Below are positions 43,469 through 52,288 of a DNA stretch of 64,000 nt, piece by piece. Source of the stretch: Oceanobacter kriegii DSM 6294 (GTDB taxonomy: Bacteria > Pseudomonadota > Gammaproteobacteria > Pseudomonadales > Oceanobacteraceae); assembly GCF_000422845.1 (NCBI RefSeq), contig NZ_AUGV01000018.1, forward strand, positions 1 to 64,000, read 5' to 3'. The notes beneath the pieces were generated by a model. The model was not told where the DNA came from. It saw only the letters and a list, made by a program, of their open reading frames with translations, and made no database searches. The position numbers were made by a program, and so were the translations under genes. How positions within the stretch are numbered: the stretch's first letter is position 1; each line of letters begins with the position of its first letter.

Positions 43469-44323
43469 ATGAGCATTTACGAAAAAGACATCCCGCAGGA
43501 CGAGCTGGACACCGTTGCCTTTGAAGTTGTGGATAACGTTGCCTGGGTGAGCTTCAACCGCCCGGAAAAACGCAACTGCATGAGCCCGAAGCTGAACCGT
43601 CAGATGATGCGCGTGCTGGACGAACTTGAATTCCGCGACGACGTCGGCGTACTGGTACTGACCGGTGAAGGCACTGCCTGGTCTGCCGGTATGGACCTGA
43701 AAGAATACTTCCGCGAAAACGAAGCCAAAGGCCTCGGTGCCACCCGTGGCGCCCAGCGTGAATCCTACGGCTGGTGGCGTCGTCTGCGTTGGTACCAGAA
43801 ACCAACCATCGCCATGGTTAACGGCTGGTGCTTCGGCGGCGGCTACGGCCCGCTGTACTCCTGCGATTTGGCCTTCGCCGCTGAAGACGTTCAGTTCGGT
43901 CTGTCTGAAATCAACTGGGGCATCCTGCCAGGCGGCGGTGCCACCAAAGTGGCCACCGACCTGCTGTCGTTCCGCAACGCCATGTACCACTCATTGATGG
44001 GCGAAAACATCACCGGCAAAACCGCCGCTGAATGGGGCCTGATCAACGAAGCGGTACCAGCCAAGCAACTGAAAGAACGCGTACAGGAAGTGTGCTCCGT
44101 ACTGCTGCAGAAAAACCCGGTTGCCCTGAAGGCCACCAAAGACGCCGTTCGTCGGGTTCAGGAAATGACCTACGACAACGCCGAAGACTTCCTGGTCCGT
44201 GCTCAGGAAGCCGCCAACTTCTTCGACAACGACGGTCGCAAGGAAGGCATCAAACAGTTCATCGACGACAAGACCTACAAGCCAGGCCTGGGTGCTTACG
44301 ACAAGTCCAAGCAAGGCCAGTAA
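43469..44323 (+). CDS. ech: Feruloyl/p-coumaroyl-CoA hydratase-lyase
   Basis: Protein of 284 residues of the crotonase family, matching hydroxycinnamoyl-CoA hydratase-lyase (HCHL). The oxyanion-hole segments are WSAGMDLKEYF (about 71-81) and NGWCFGGGYGPLY (118-130); the catalytic acid is Glu147 in LSEINWG. It hydrates feruloyl-CoA and splits it to vanillin and acetyl-CoA. A TTG at 43460 is in frame, but the ATG at 43469 fits the family N-terminus MSIYEKDIP. The C-terminal KPGLGAYDKSKQ is typical. Follows vdh by 115 bp. Confidence 0.94.
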   Translation: MSIYEKDIPQDELDTVAFEVVDNVAWVSFNRPEKRNCMSPKLNRQMMRVLDELEFRDDVGVLVLTGEGTAWSAGMDLKEYFRENEAKGLGATRGAQRESYGWWRRLRWYQKPTIAMVNGWCFGGGYGPLYSCDLAFAAEDVQFGLSEINWGILPGGGATKVATDLLSFRNAMYHSLMGENITGKTAAEWGLINEAVPAKQLKERVQEVCSVLLQKNPVALKATKDAVRRVQEMTYDNAEDFLVRAQEAANFFDNDGRKEGIKQFIDDKTYKPGLGAYDKSKQGQ

Positions 44324-44652
44324 GCAAGTCAGGTCTCATGAAAAGCGGTTTGCAGGAACCGCATCTGCGCCTCGAGATGGGCCGGTTAGAGCAACAACAC
44401 ACCGGTAGCACCGGCCATGGATGGCCGGGCAGCGCAGTTGAAGCAGGGATGCTGAATCTGCGCGTTACCGCAGGGTGTTGGCAGCAATAACCGATCAGCG
44501 AATCGGCAGCGCGAAGTGGGGTTTGCCGTCCGGCCCAGGGGTAAGACCCCTGAAGAGGACCAACCCCCGCCACTGCAACACTCGCAGTAATAGCAACACA
44601 AAAACAACAATAAGCCGTCAGGCCCCAACAACCCGAACATGGCAGCTCTGGT
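44324..44652 (+). other. 329-bp structured spacer between ech and the thiolase gene
   Basis: No gene. It is rich in short hairpins: GCGGTT/AACCGC (around 44343-44360), CAGGGGT/ACCCCTG (around 44536-44552), ACCGG/CCGGT-type arms near 44392-44420. It is much longer than the other spacers of this operon (18-115 bp). An internal promoter or an RNA element is possible; I recognise no known RNA family. Confidence 0.4.
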
Positions 44653-45951
44653 ATGAACGCATTCGCAGCAGCAGAACAAGGCGCAATGATCTCCCGCTAC
44701 GACGACATCTGGCTCGTCGACGGAGCCCGCACCCCGTTCGCCGACTACACCGGCGTCCTGCGCGATGTGTCGCCTACCGATCTCGGCATTTACGCCACTC
44801 GTGCACTGCTCGACAAGGTTGGCAAAACGTCCGGCCTTGAGGCCACTGACGTCGACTTTATTGTTGCCGGCAACGTCGCCCAGGCCAGTTACGACGCCTT
44901 CTTTATGCCTCGTCATATTGGCCTCTACGCAGGCGTGCCACAGTCAGCACCTTCCGTGCTGGTTCACCGATTATGCGGCACCGGTTTTGAAGCCATTCTG
45001 ACCGCTGCCGACCAGATTACGCTGGGCAAAGCCAAGCTCGCGATGGTAGTGGGCACCGAATCCATGTCCCGCAACCCGATCGCCGCTTACACCCACCGCG
45101 CCGGTTTCCGTATGGGCCAGGTCGAATTCAAGGACTTCCTCTGGGAAGCCACCATCGACACCGCGCCAAACATCGGCATGGGCCATACCGCCGAAAACCT
45201 CGCCGTACGTTATGGCATCTCACGCGAAGACGTCGACGCCTATGCCGCGCGTTCCTTCGCCAATGCCGTTGCCGCCCAACAAAACGGCTACTTCGATGAC
45301 GAAGTGGTCGCGGTCGTAAACAGCGAATGGACGCTGGAAGGCTATCAGCCACGCAAACTCAAGCTGGCCGACCGCGCTGCGTCGTTCGACCACGACGGCC
45401 ACGTGCGCCCCACCAGCCTCGAAACCCTGGCCAAACTACGCCCGGCATTCCGTTCCAGCCAATACACCGATGCCTACGACACCGGCGTGCAAACCGGTGG
45501 CAACAGCTCCGCCATTGTTGATGGCGCGGCAGCGGTACTGGTGGTCAGCGGTGACTATATGCGCGCTCACGGCCTCAAGCCGCTGGCGCGAATAGCGGGT
45601 GGTTCCGTGGTGGGCGTGCCACCAGAAATCATGGGCATCGGCCCGGCACCGGCCATTCGCTCGCTGCTGAACGACCGTGGCATGAGCGTCAATGACGTTT
45701 GCCGCTACGAAATCAACGAAGCCTTCGGGGCTCAGGTCATGGCGTGCGAACGCGAGCTGGGACTGGACCGCGAACGCCTGAATATTCACGGTGGCGCCAT
45801 CGCTATCGGTCACCCGTTAGGGGTGACCGGCGTGCGCCTGACTCACACCGTTGCCCGCCAGCTGAACCAGACCGATGGCCAGTTCGCCATCTCGTCAGCC
45901 TGCGCCGGAGGCGGCCAGGGCATCGCCGTGCTGTTGGAAAAATTTGGATAA
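44653..45951 (+). CDS. aat: Acetyl-CoA acetyltransferase/thiolase (Aat)
   Basis: Protein of 432 residues with thiolase landmarks: nucleophile Cys108 in HRLCGTGFEA, His in NEAFGAQ and GHPLGVTG, and Cys in SSACAGGGQG. It would cleave 3-ketoacyl-CoA thioesters. In pseudomonad ferulate clusters, aat accompanies fcs-ech-vdh and could serve a beta-oxidation branch. Start uncertain: ATG 44653 has poor support; ATG 44686 (MISRYDD) has AAGG upstream and may be the real one. The acyl-CoA dehydrogenase gene follows after 18 bp. Confidence 0.9.
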   Translation: MNAFAAAEQGAMISRYDDIWLVDGARTPFADYTGVLRDVSPTDLGIYATRALLDKVGKTSGLEATDVDFIVAGNVAQASYDAFFMPRHIGLYAGVPQSAPSVLVHRLCGTGFEAILTAADQITLGKAKLAMVVGTESMSRNPIAAYTHRAGFRMGQVEFKDFLWEATIDTAPNIGMGHTAENLAVRYGISREDVDAYAARSFANAVAAQQNGYFDDEVVAVVNSEWTLEGYQPRKLKLADRAASFDHDGHVRPTSLETLAKLRPAFRSSQYTDAYDTGVQTGGNSSAIVDGAAAVLVVSGDYMRAHGLKPLARIAGGSVVGVPPEIMGIGPAPAIRSLLNDRGMSVNDVCRYEINEAFGAQVMACERELGLDRERLNIHGGAIAIGHPLGVTGVRLTHTVARQLNQTDGQFAISSACAGGGQGIAVLLEKFG

Positions 45952-45969
45952 TTTACAGGGTCAGCAATC

Positions 45970-47793
45970 ATGAGTGACTACCAAGCCCCGTTAAAAGACA
46001 TGCTGTTCACGCTCGACATGGTGCGTGAATACAACCAGCTCGACCGCTTCGACACCCTCGCGGAGTACCCGGCGGATTTTGTCGCTGCAATTCTGGAAGA
46101 AGCCGGTAAATTCGCCAGTGGTGCTCTGGCACCACTGAACGCCAGCGGCGACGTGCAAGGCTGCCGTTTCATTGCCGACGGCGATGAAAAGGGCAAAGTC
46201 ATCACCCCGGATGGCTGGAAAGAAGCCTACGCCCAGTTTGCTGAAAACGGCTGGACCGGACTGGCGCTGCCCGCCATTTACGGCGGTCAGGAACTGCCTC
46301 GCATCATCGCCCAGCCAGTCAACGAAATGTGGCTGTCGGCCAACCTGGCCTTTGTGATGTTTCAGGCACTGACTCAGGGCGGCAGTGAAATCCTCATGCA
46401 CTTTGGTACCGAGACCCAGAAGCAAACCTATCTGGAACCCATTGTCAGCGGCCGCTGGTCGGTGGCCATGGCGCTGACCGAACCGTCTGCCGGTTCCGAT
46501 CTGGCCAACACCACCACCAAAGCCATTCCGCAGGGAGATGGCACCTACAAGATCAAGGGCCAGAAGATTTTCATCACCTACGGTGAGCACGACATGGCCG
46601 AGAACATCGTCCATCTGGTGCTGGCCCGCACTCCCGATGCACCGGAAGGCAACCGTGGTATTTCGCTGTTCGCGGTGCCCAAGTTCCGCATTAACCCGGA
46701 CGGCTCATTGGGCGACAGCAACGACGTGGTGTGCAGCGGCATTGAACACAAGATGGGCCTGCACGGCAGCCCTACCTGTTCGATGGCCTACGGCGACAAT
46801 GACGATTGCATTGGCGAGCTGATCGGCCAGGAGAACAAGGGCCTGATGGCGATGTTTGTGCTGATGAACGAAGCCCGACTGAGCACCGGTTTGCAGGGCG
46901 TTGCCTTTGGCGAGCTGAGTTATCAACACGCCCTTGGCTACGCGCTGGAACGTACCCAAGGCGCCGACTACCAAACCGGCGAACGGGTCACCATTGCCCG
47001 TCACCCGGACGTACAACGCATGCTGTTGTCGATCGCCAGCCAGACCACCGGCTTGCGGGCACTGGGTTACTCCATTGCCGCCTGGATCGACATGGCCGAG
47101 CAGTCTGACGACAAAAAACAGGTCGCAGCCCTGCGCGAGCGCATCGCCCTGTTAACACCGGTTATGAAAGCCTTCTCGACCGAACAGGGCAACCTGATGG
47201 CCGGTACCTGCACCCAGGTGTACGGCGGCATGGGCTTTGTTGAGGAAACCGGCGTGGCCCAGTTTATTCGTGATGCTCGTATCACCACCATTTACGAAGG
47301 CACCACCGGCATTCAAGGCCGCGACCTGATGTTCCGCAAAATCCTTGGCGACAACGGCACCGCGCTGCAAAACCTGTTGCGACAGATTTCCAGCGATGCC
47401 GACCAACTGCCAGGCGAGCTGCAGGAGCTGCGCGCCGGACTGGTATCCGCTGTGGCCGCCATTCACGGTCAACTGCGCACCCTGCTGGAGCTGCAACCGA
47501 ACGCCAACGGCGGCATTGGCAAACAAGCCGACCAGGCCCGTTTGCACGCCGGTTCTGTACCCATGCTGGAAGCCATTGGCCGACTGTGCAGTGGCTGGCA
47601 ACTGGCGCTGCTGGCCAACCTGGCCCACAAACAGGTGCAGCAAGACCGTGACCCGGCATACCACCGCAACCAGATGGCACTGGCGAAATTCTACTTCGCC
47701 CACGGCATGCCGCAGATTCATGCCTTGCTGACCACGGTTGCCAACGCCACCAGCGGCCTCAGCGAATTTGATTTTGCACTGGCGGGCGAATAA
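45970..47793 (+). CDS. Acyl-CoA dehydrogenase of the ferulate cluster
   Basis: Protein of 607 residues, the long FadE-like form with an extra C-terminal helical region. FAD and substrate sites are in MALTEPSAGSDLA, GQKIFITYGEHD and GMGFVEET; the catalytic base is expected at YEGTTGIQGRDL. It introduces a 2,3-double bond into acyl-CoA thioesters, and could turn dihydroferuloyl- or dihydrocoumaroyl-CoA into feruloyl/coumaroyl-CoA. AGGG precedes the ATG. Follows the thiolase closely. Substrate is inference. Confidence 0.88.
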   Translation: MSDYQAPLKDMLFTLDMVREYNQLDRFDTLAEYPADFVAAILEEAGKFASGALAPLNASGDVQGCRFIADGDEKGKVITPDGWKEAYAQFAENGWTGLALPAIYGGQELPRIIAQPVNEMWLSANLAFVMFQALTQGGSEILMHFGTETQKQTYLEPIVSGRWSVAMALTEPSAGSDLANTTTKAIPQGDGTYKIKGQKIFITYGEHDMAENIVHLVLARTPDAPEGNRGISLFAVPKFRINPDGSLGDSNDVVCSGIEHKMGLHGSPTCSMAYGDNDDCIGELIGQENKGLMAMFVLMNEARLSTGLQGVAFGELSYQHALGYALERTQGADYQTGERVTIARHPDVQRMLLSIASQTTGLRALGYSIAAWIDMAEQSDDKKQVAALRERIALLTPVMKAFSTEQGNLMAGTCTQVYGGMGFVEETGVAQFIRDARITTIYEGTTGIQGRDLMFRKILGDNGTALQNLLRQISSDADQLPGELQELRAGLVSAVAAIHGQLRTLLELQPNANGGIGKQADQARLHAGSVPMLEAIGRLCSGWQLALLANLAHKQVQQDRDPAYHRNQMALAKFYFAHGMPQIHALLTTVANATSGLSEFDFALAGE

Positions 47794-47808
47794 TCCCGCA
47801 ACGCAGCT

Positions 47809-47892
47809 CCTGACGACCAACGTCAGGATTGACCGAATAGAACATTACAATTAAAGAAGCTCAGCAGCCGCCATAAACATAAAAAAGGCGGC
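47809..47892 (+). other. Two hairpins in the acd-fcs spacer
   Basis: CCTGACG-ACCAA-CGTCAGG (47809-47827) and GCCGCC-N14-GGCGGC (47867-47892). The second lies directly before the GGAG ribosome-binding site of fcs and could affect its translation. No T-run follows either. Confidence 0.5.
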
Positions 47893-47906
47893 ATGGAGAA
47901 AACACA

Positions 47907-49784
47907 ATGAACGCGGAATTTCGCCCCGTCGACGTCACGGCCCACAAGGTCACCGTTGAACATCGTGAAGATGGCAGCCAGATTGTTCGCCCACAAGGCG
48001 AGCTTGGTCAGTACCCGGACCGCATTACCGACTGCCTCGACCAATGGGCAGCCAAAACCCCGGATCAGCTGTTTGTAGCCCAGCGCTGCATCAACAACCC
48101 CGAACTGAACCACTGGGAAGCCATCAGCTACGCCGAAGCCCACCAGCAAGTGCGTGCCATTGCTCAATGGCTGTTGGACCTGCGAGTAGACGGCGAACCG
48201 TTGGGTGTCGAGCGGCCAATCATCGTGCTGTCCGGCAACAGTACCGAACACCTGTTACTGTCGCTGGCGGCCATGTACGTAGGCATTCCCTACGCACCGA
48301 TTTCCACCGCCTACTCCACCATTTCGACCGACTTCGGCAAACTGCGCCACATCGCCGGTCTGATGACGCCGGGACTGGTGTTTGCCGACAACCTTGGGCC
48401 GTACCGTAACGCCATCGACGCCGTACTGCCAGGTTTGCCAGTGCTGTCGGTGATTACCGAGCACGGCGACGATAACCTCAAGGGCGAGCTGAGCCGCTTT
48501 GAACAGATTCTGGCCACCCCGGTGACCGAGGCCGTCGACATTGCCCACCAGCAAGTGACGCCAGACACCATTGCCAAAATCCTCTTTACCTCCGGTTCGA
48601 CCGGCATGCCCAAAGGGGTGATTTGCCCTAACCGCATGCTGGCCTCGAATCAGGAAATTCTGGCCGACATCTTCAATTTTGTGCGTAACGAACCGCCAGT
48701 GCTGGTCGACTGGCTGCCGTGGAACCACACCTTCGGCGGCAACCACAACACCTATCTGGCGTTATACAACGGCGGCTCGCTCTACATTGACCAGGGCAAA
48801 CCCACGCCAAAACTGCTGAAGCAAACGCTGGAAAACCTGCGCGAAGTGGCCCCGACCATCTACTTCAACGTGCCCAAGGGCTACGAGCTGTTGGTACAGG
48901 AACTGCGCGCCAACCGCGATGTAGCCGAAAACTTCTTCAGCCGCCTCAACGTGATGTACTTCGCCGGTGCCGGCATGGCCCAACACGTCTGGGATGCACT
49001 GGATGAGCTGGCAATAGAAATCACTGGCAAGAAAGTGCCTATGATGACCGGCATGGGTGCTACCGAAACCGGCCCGGGTGCCTTGTTTGCCTCCATCGCC
49101 GAATGCGCCTCTGGCGTGGTGGGCACGCCATCACCGGGTTGTGAAATCAAACTGGTACCAAACGGCGGCAAACTGGAAGCTCGCATCAAGGGCCATTCCA
49201 TTACCCCGGGATACTGGCGCGACGCCGAAAAAACCGAACAGGCGTACGACGAAGAAGGCTACTACTGCCTCGGCGATGCGCTGAAATACATCGACGCCAG
49301 CGAACCCAACCGCGGTTTCCGCTTCGACGGCCGGGTATCGGAAGACTTCAAACTTGATACCGGCACCTGGGTCAGCGTCGGCGCCTTGCGCCAGCAAACC
49401 ATTCACCAGTGTGCACCGTACGTACAGGACCTGGTGGTGGCAGGCCACGACCGCAGCTACATCAGCGTAATGGTTTTCCCGGACATGGCGCAGCTGAGCA
49501 AGCTCACCGGCCTGCCACTGAGCAGCGACCCACAGGCACTGGTCGACCACCCTCACACCCGTGAGGTATTCCAGGGCCTGCTGATTGAAATGGCTTCGGC
49601 AGCAACCGGCAGCTCCAACAAGATTGTGCGGCTGACCATCGAAGCCAACGCACCGCAGCTGGACGCCCACGAGATCACTGACAAAGGCTCGTTGAACCAG
49701 CGCTCGATTCTGGAAAACCGCGCCGACACGGTGAAGAAACTCTACGCCGATGAGTTGCAAGAGGGCGTACTGGGGCTGAAGTAA
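47907..49784 (+). CDS. fcs: Feruloyl-CoA synthetase
   Basis: Protein of 625 residues of the AMP-forming acyl-CoA synthetase family. The P-loop is ILFTSGSTGMPKG (225-237), with GMGATETGPG, and YCLGDALKY and RFDGRVSEDFKLDTGTWV near the C-terminus. A lysine in the last 60 residues fits the A10 motif. It activates ferulate, 4-coumarate or caffeate with ATP and CoA, the entry step of the pathway. GGAG precedes the ATG. Last gene of the cluster, followed by a strong terminator. Confidence 0.94.
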   Translation: MNAEFRPVDVTAHKVTVEHREDGSQIVRPQGELGQYPDRITDCLDQWAAKTPDQLFVAQRCINNPELNHWEAISYAEAHQQVRAIAQWLLDLRVDGEPLGVERPIIVLSGNSTEHLLLSLAAMYVGIPYAPISTAYSTISTDFGKLRHIAGLMTPGLVFADNLGPYRNAIDAVLPGLPVLSVITEHGDDNLKGELSRFEQILATPVTEAVDIAHQQVTPDTIAKILFTSGSTGMPKGVICPNRMLASNQEILADIFNFVRNEPPVLVDWLPWNHTFGGNHNTYLALYNGGSLYIDQGKPTPKLLKQTLENLREVAPTIYFNVPKGYELLVQELRANRDVAENFFSRLNVMYFAGAGMAQHVWDALDELAIEITGKKVPMMTGMGATETGPGALFASIAECASGVVGTPSPGCEIKLVPNGGKLEARIKGHSITPGYWRDAEKTEQAYDEEGYYCLGDALKYIDASEPNRGFRFDGRVSEDFKLDTGTWVSVGALRQQTIHQCAPYVQDLVVAGHDRSYISVMVFPDMAQLSKLTGLPLSSDPQALVDHPHTREVFQGLLIEMASAATGSSNKIVRLTIEANAPQLDAHEITDKGSLNQRSILENRADTVKKLYADELQEGVLGLK

Positions 49785-49894
49785 TCTTTCAGCCGGGAAT
49801 CCTCTGAATCACTCGATGCCACCACAGCGCATTCTCCGGTGCTGTGTTGGCAGACACTGTGCTCCCGGTCGTTTGTTGACCAAACGCCGCTTTC

Positions 49895-49930
49895 GCCCGG
49901 TTTTTTGTAGTGGGAAAACCGGGCTTTTTT
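49895..49930 (+). terminator. Intrinsic terminator of the vdh-ech-aat-acd-fcs operon
   Basis: GCCCGGTTTT (49895-49904) pairs with AAAACCGGGC (49915-49924), followed by six T. The 49785-50103 gap also contains GGAATCCTCTGAATCACTCG near 49797, like the end of the MITE at 4656. No gene is seen in it. Confidence 0.9.
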
Positions 49931-50103
49931 CCAAAGGCCTTCCTATCCTTGGGCTTTTTAGCTCTTGGGATGTTTAACACAGGGAGAGCCCCCACCGAGC
50001 AGAACCCAGCACCCCGCACAAATAAAGGTTACATTATTTCATTCAAGAACCAATCTCGTTACCATGATGAAAAATTCCAATCCGATCATGGTGCTGATAA
50101 CGA

Positions 50104-50856
50104 ATGAAAACCCTCGCCCACACACTGCTGCTGAGCTCTGTTCTGCTTGTCTCCAACACAGCCAACGCCCACGGCGTCTGGTTTGCTGAACGCTCCTCCA
50201 AACTGGCCGTGGTTTATGGCGATGGTGCCGAAGACCTGGATACCATCAAACGCCAGCACAAATTCCGTAGCCCAACCCGTTACGATGCCGACTGGAACGC
50301 CACCAGCACCGAACTGACGCCCTCTGGCCCATTGCTGCTAATCGACACAGACATCGATCAAGACAAGCAAGCCAGCGCCGTATCAGTCGTGATGTTCAAC
50401 GGCATCTGGAGCAAAACCCCGGACGGTAAATGGCACGCCAAGGGCCGTGACGAAGTACCCGACTCCATCCTGAGCCTGACCACCTTCAAATACGCCGTAC
50501 ACCTGAAAGGCGAACTGAAGCCCGTACCCGTGATTGAAAACCAGCGCCTGCAAATCATCCCGCTGCCCCCCAAAGGCAACCACTTCCCACACCACCTGGG
50601 CCACGACGTAACCTATCAGGTGCTATACGAAGGCCAACCGGTCGCAGGCGCCCATGTGATTGCCGATTTGGTCACCAACCCGGATGCCAAACCCGTGATC
50701 ACCGGCAACGACGGCAAAGCCACACTGGCCATTCGTAATCAGGGCTTGAACGTCGTCGCCGCCAGCTACGAAGGCCCAGCCATGGACCCAAAGAAAGAAG
50801 ACAAGGTTGAACACCTGGCCACCCTGTCGTTTTCACTGGAGCATGAGGAAGAGTAA
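50104..50856 (+). CDS. DUF4198-type periplasmic protein
   Basis: Protein of 250 residues with a signal peptide (about 1-22, ending TANA-HGVWF). The mature N-terminus starts with His, a feature shared with DUF4198 proteins, often found beside TonB or metal-uptake genes. The C-terminal part (DVTYQVLYEGQPVAGAHVIAD ... GNDGKATLAIRNQGLNVVAASYEG) looks like a beta-sandwich carboxypeptidase-regulatory fold. Histidine-rich segments (NHFPHHLGHD) may bind metal. Single gene between two terminators, next to bacterioferritins. A role in metal handling is a guess. Confidence 0.75.
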   Translation: MKTLAHTLLLSSVLLVSNTANAHGVWFAERSSKLAVVYGDGAEDLDTIKRQHKFRSPTRYDADWNATSTELTPSGPLLLIDTDIDQDKQASAVSVVMFNGIWSKTPDGKWHAKGRDEVPDSILSLTTFKYAVHLKGELKPVPVIENQRLQIIPLPPKGNHFPHHLGHDVTYQVLYEGQPVAGAHVIADLVTNPDAKPVITGNDGKATLAIRNQGLNVVAASYEGPAMDPKKEDKVEHLATLSFSLEHEEE

Positions 50857-50933
50857 GCAATATCGCTGCCCCCTCTGAATAGACAGTTCAAACAAAGCAG
50901 CTATAAGGCATTAGCCCCGAATTTGAACCATAA

Positions 50934-50970
50934 AAAAGCCCCGATACCTTCTGCGGGTATCGGGGCTTTT
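50934..50970. terminator. Bidirectional intrinsic terminator
   Basis: Perfect 15-bp arms, AAAAGCCCCGATACC (50934-50948) and GGTATCGGGGCTTTT (50956-50970). It stops the DUF4198 gene and the convergent bacterioferritin operon. Confidence 0.92.
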
Positions 50971-51062
50971 GATTTGCTCTCTCATCAAAGCAAATTTTGT
51001 CTAACTCTGACTCATAGTATAACTGCTAACCGGGTGCTGTGGCTCGCAAATTTTACAAATGT

Positions 51063-51563
51063 TCAGTGAGCGCCGCCGGTGTTGGCTGGCTCTTCGCCCA
51101 TCATCGACTGCTGGTAGTTTTCCAGACCAATGCGATCGATCAGCTTCAGTTGTTTCTCCAGCCACCAGGCGTGGTCGATTTCGGTGTCGTCCAGCATTTT
51201 CAGCAGGATGTCGCGGGTGACGTAATCCTGAACGGACTCGCAGTAAGCCATCACTTCGCGCAGGTCGTCGACTACCTTGTATTCCAAATCCAGGTCGCTT
51301 TTCAGCATTGCTGGAACGTCTTTGCCAACGTTGATATCAACGCGGGTCACCATGTCTGGAATACCGCCCAGGAACAGGATGCGATTGATCAGCTCAGACG
51401 CATGCTCGCGCTCGTCGAAGAATTCGTGGTCGATGCGCTCGTACAGTTTCCACAGGCCCCAGTCGGCGTACATGCGGGAGTGGATAAAGTACTGGTCCAT
51501 GGCAGACAGTTCACCGGCCAGCAGCATGTTCAGTTTTTCAATTACTTGAGGATTACCTTTCAT
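51063..51563 (-). CDS. bfr: Bacterioferritin, ferroxidase (beta-type) subunit
   Basis: Protein of 166 residues with the four-helix bundle of Bfr. The di-iron ferroxidase ligands Glu18, Glu51, His54 and Glu94 are present, with a further Glu-x-x-His pair (128/131) shifted by one residue relative to E. coli. The heme-ligand position 52 is Arg instead of Met. So it should oxidise iron but not bind heme itself. It is 11 bp downstream of the other bacterioferritin gene, and the two probably co-assemble into a 24-mer, as in Pseudomonas alpha/beta bacterioferritins. Confidence 0.93.
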   Translation of the reverse strand: MKGNPQVIEKLNMLLAGELSAMDQYFIHSRMYADWGLWKLYERIDHEFFDEREHASELINRILFLGGIPDMVTRVDINVGKDVPAMLKSDLDLEYKVVDDLREVMAYCESVQDYVTRDILLKMLDDTEIDHAWWLEKQLKLIDRIGLENYQQSMMGEEPANTGGAH

Positions 51564-51574
51564 GTGTCTGTCCT

Positions 51575-52048
51575 TCAGTCGTCGCTCATCATGGATTGCA
51601 GGTAGTTCTGGATGCCCGTCTGTTCGATCAGGTGCTGCTGGGTTTCGATCCAGTCGAAGTGTTCTTCTTCGTATTCCAGGATCTCTTTCAGCAGTTCACG
51701 GCTAACGAAGTCGCTGACGGATTCACAGTAGGCAATGGCTTCGCGCAGCAGGGTCATTTGCTCGTCGATCTGATCCATATCGCACTGCAGCATTTCTTCG
51801 GTGTGTTCACCAACGCGCAGACGATTCAGTTTTTGCAGATTCGGCAGGCCTTCGAGGAACAAAACACGCTCGATCAATTCGTCGGCCTGTTTCATATCCT
51901 TGATGGATTTTTTGTAGCACTTCTCATTCAGCTCTTCGAAGCCCCAGTTTTTGTACATGCGTGCATGCAGGAAATACTGGTTAATGGAAGTAAGTTCGAT
52001 GGTGAGTACCTGGTTCAGGTATTCGATAACCTTGCTATCGCCTTTCAT
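51575..52048 (-). CDS. bfr: Bacterioferritin, heme-binding (alpha-type) subunit
   Basis: Protein of 157 residues, Bfr fold. Met52, the heme ligand, is present (KDMKQADE), but the ferroxidase site is broken: position 51 is Asp rather than Glu, 54 is Gln rather than His, and 94 is Ile rather than Glu; Glu18, Glu127 and His130 remain. It is the complement of the protein encoded at 51063-51563. First gene of the pair; a perfect 13-bp inverted repeat lies 106 bp upstream. Confidence 0.93.
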   Translation of the reverse strand: MKGDSKVIEYLNQVLTIELTSINQYFLHARMYKNWGFEELNEKCYKKSIKDMKQADELIERVLFLEGLPNLQKLNRLRVGEHTEEMLQCDMDQIDEQMTLLREAIAYCESVSDFVSRELLKEILEYEEEHFDWIETQQHLIEQTGIQNYLQSMMSDD

Positions 52049-52153
52049 ACCCTATCGCCCTGTGAATTAATTATTGAGGTGGAGTTTAGGGCTTAAAAAT
52101 GAATTCAACAAGTAAAGAAATATAATAAGGCGTTATTTGATAATTTATGAGCA

Positions 52154-52184
52154 AATGTATTTGATATCGAATATCAAATACATT
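52154..52184. promoter_or_regulatory. 31-bp palindrome upstream of the bacterioferritin operon
   Basis: Arms AATGTATTTGATA (52154-52166) and TATCAAATACATT (52172-52184) are perfect 13-bp inverted repeats around TCGAA. No T-run follows on either strand, so it is probably a protein-binding site for the bfr promoter; it does not match the Fur consensus well. The 240-bp gap 52049-52288 is otherwise AT-rich and gene-free. Confidence 0.55.
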
Positions 52185-52288
52185 CACAAGCACATTTAAA
52201 GAAGATACAAACCATTGATTTGAAAGGGTTTTTTAAATTTAACATATAGATATTTATTAAACCCATTCCCACCCACAAATAAGAAAGA

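Noticed and set aside
44555-44580. CCCCCGCCACTGC, like a conserved part of cobalamin riboswitches
   Set aside because: The other conserved boxes (GGGAA...GGTG and the B12 box with GCCAGGAGACC) are missing, and the downstream thiolase is not a B12 gene.
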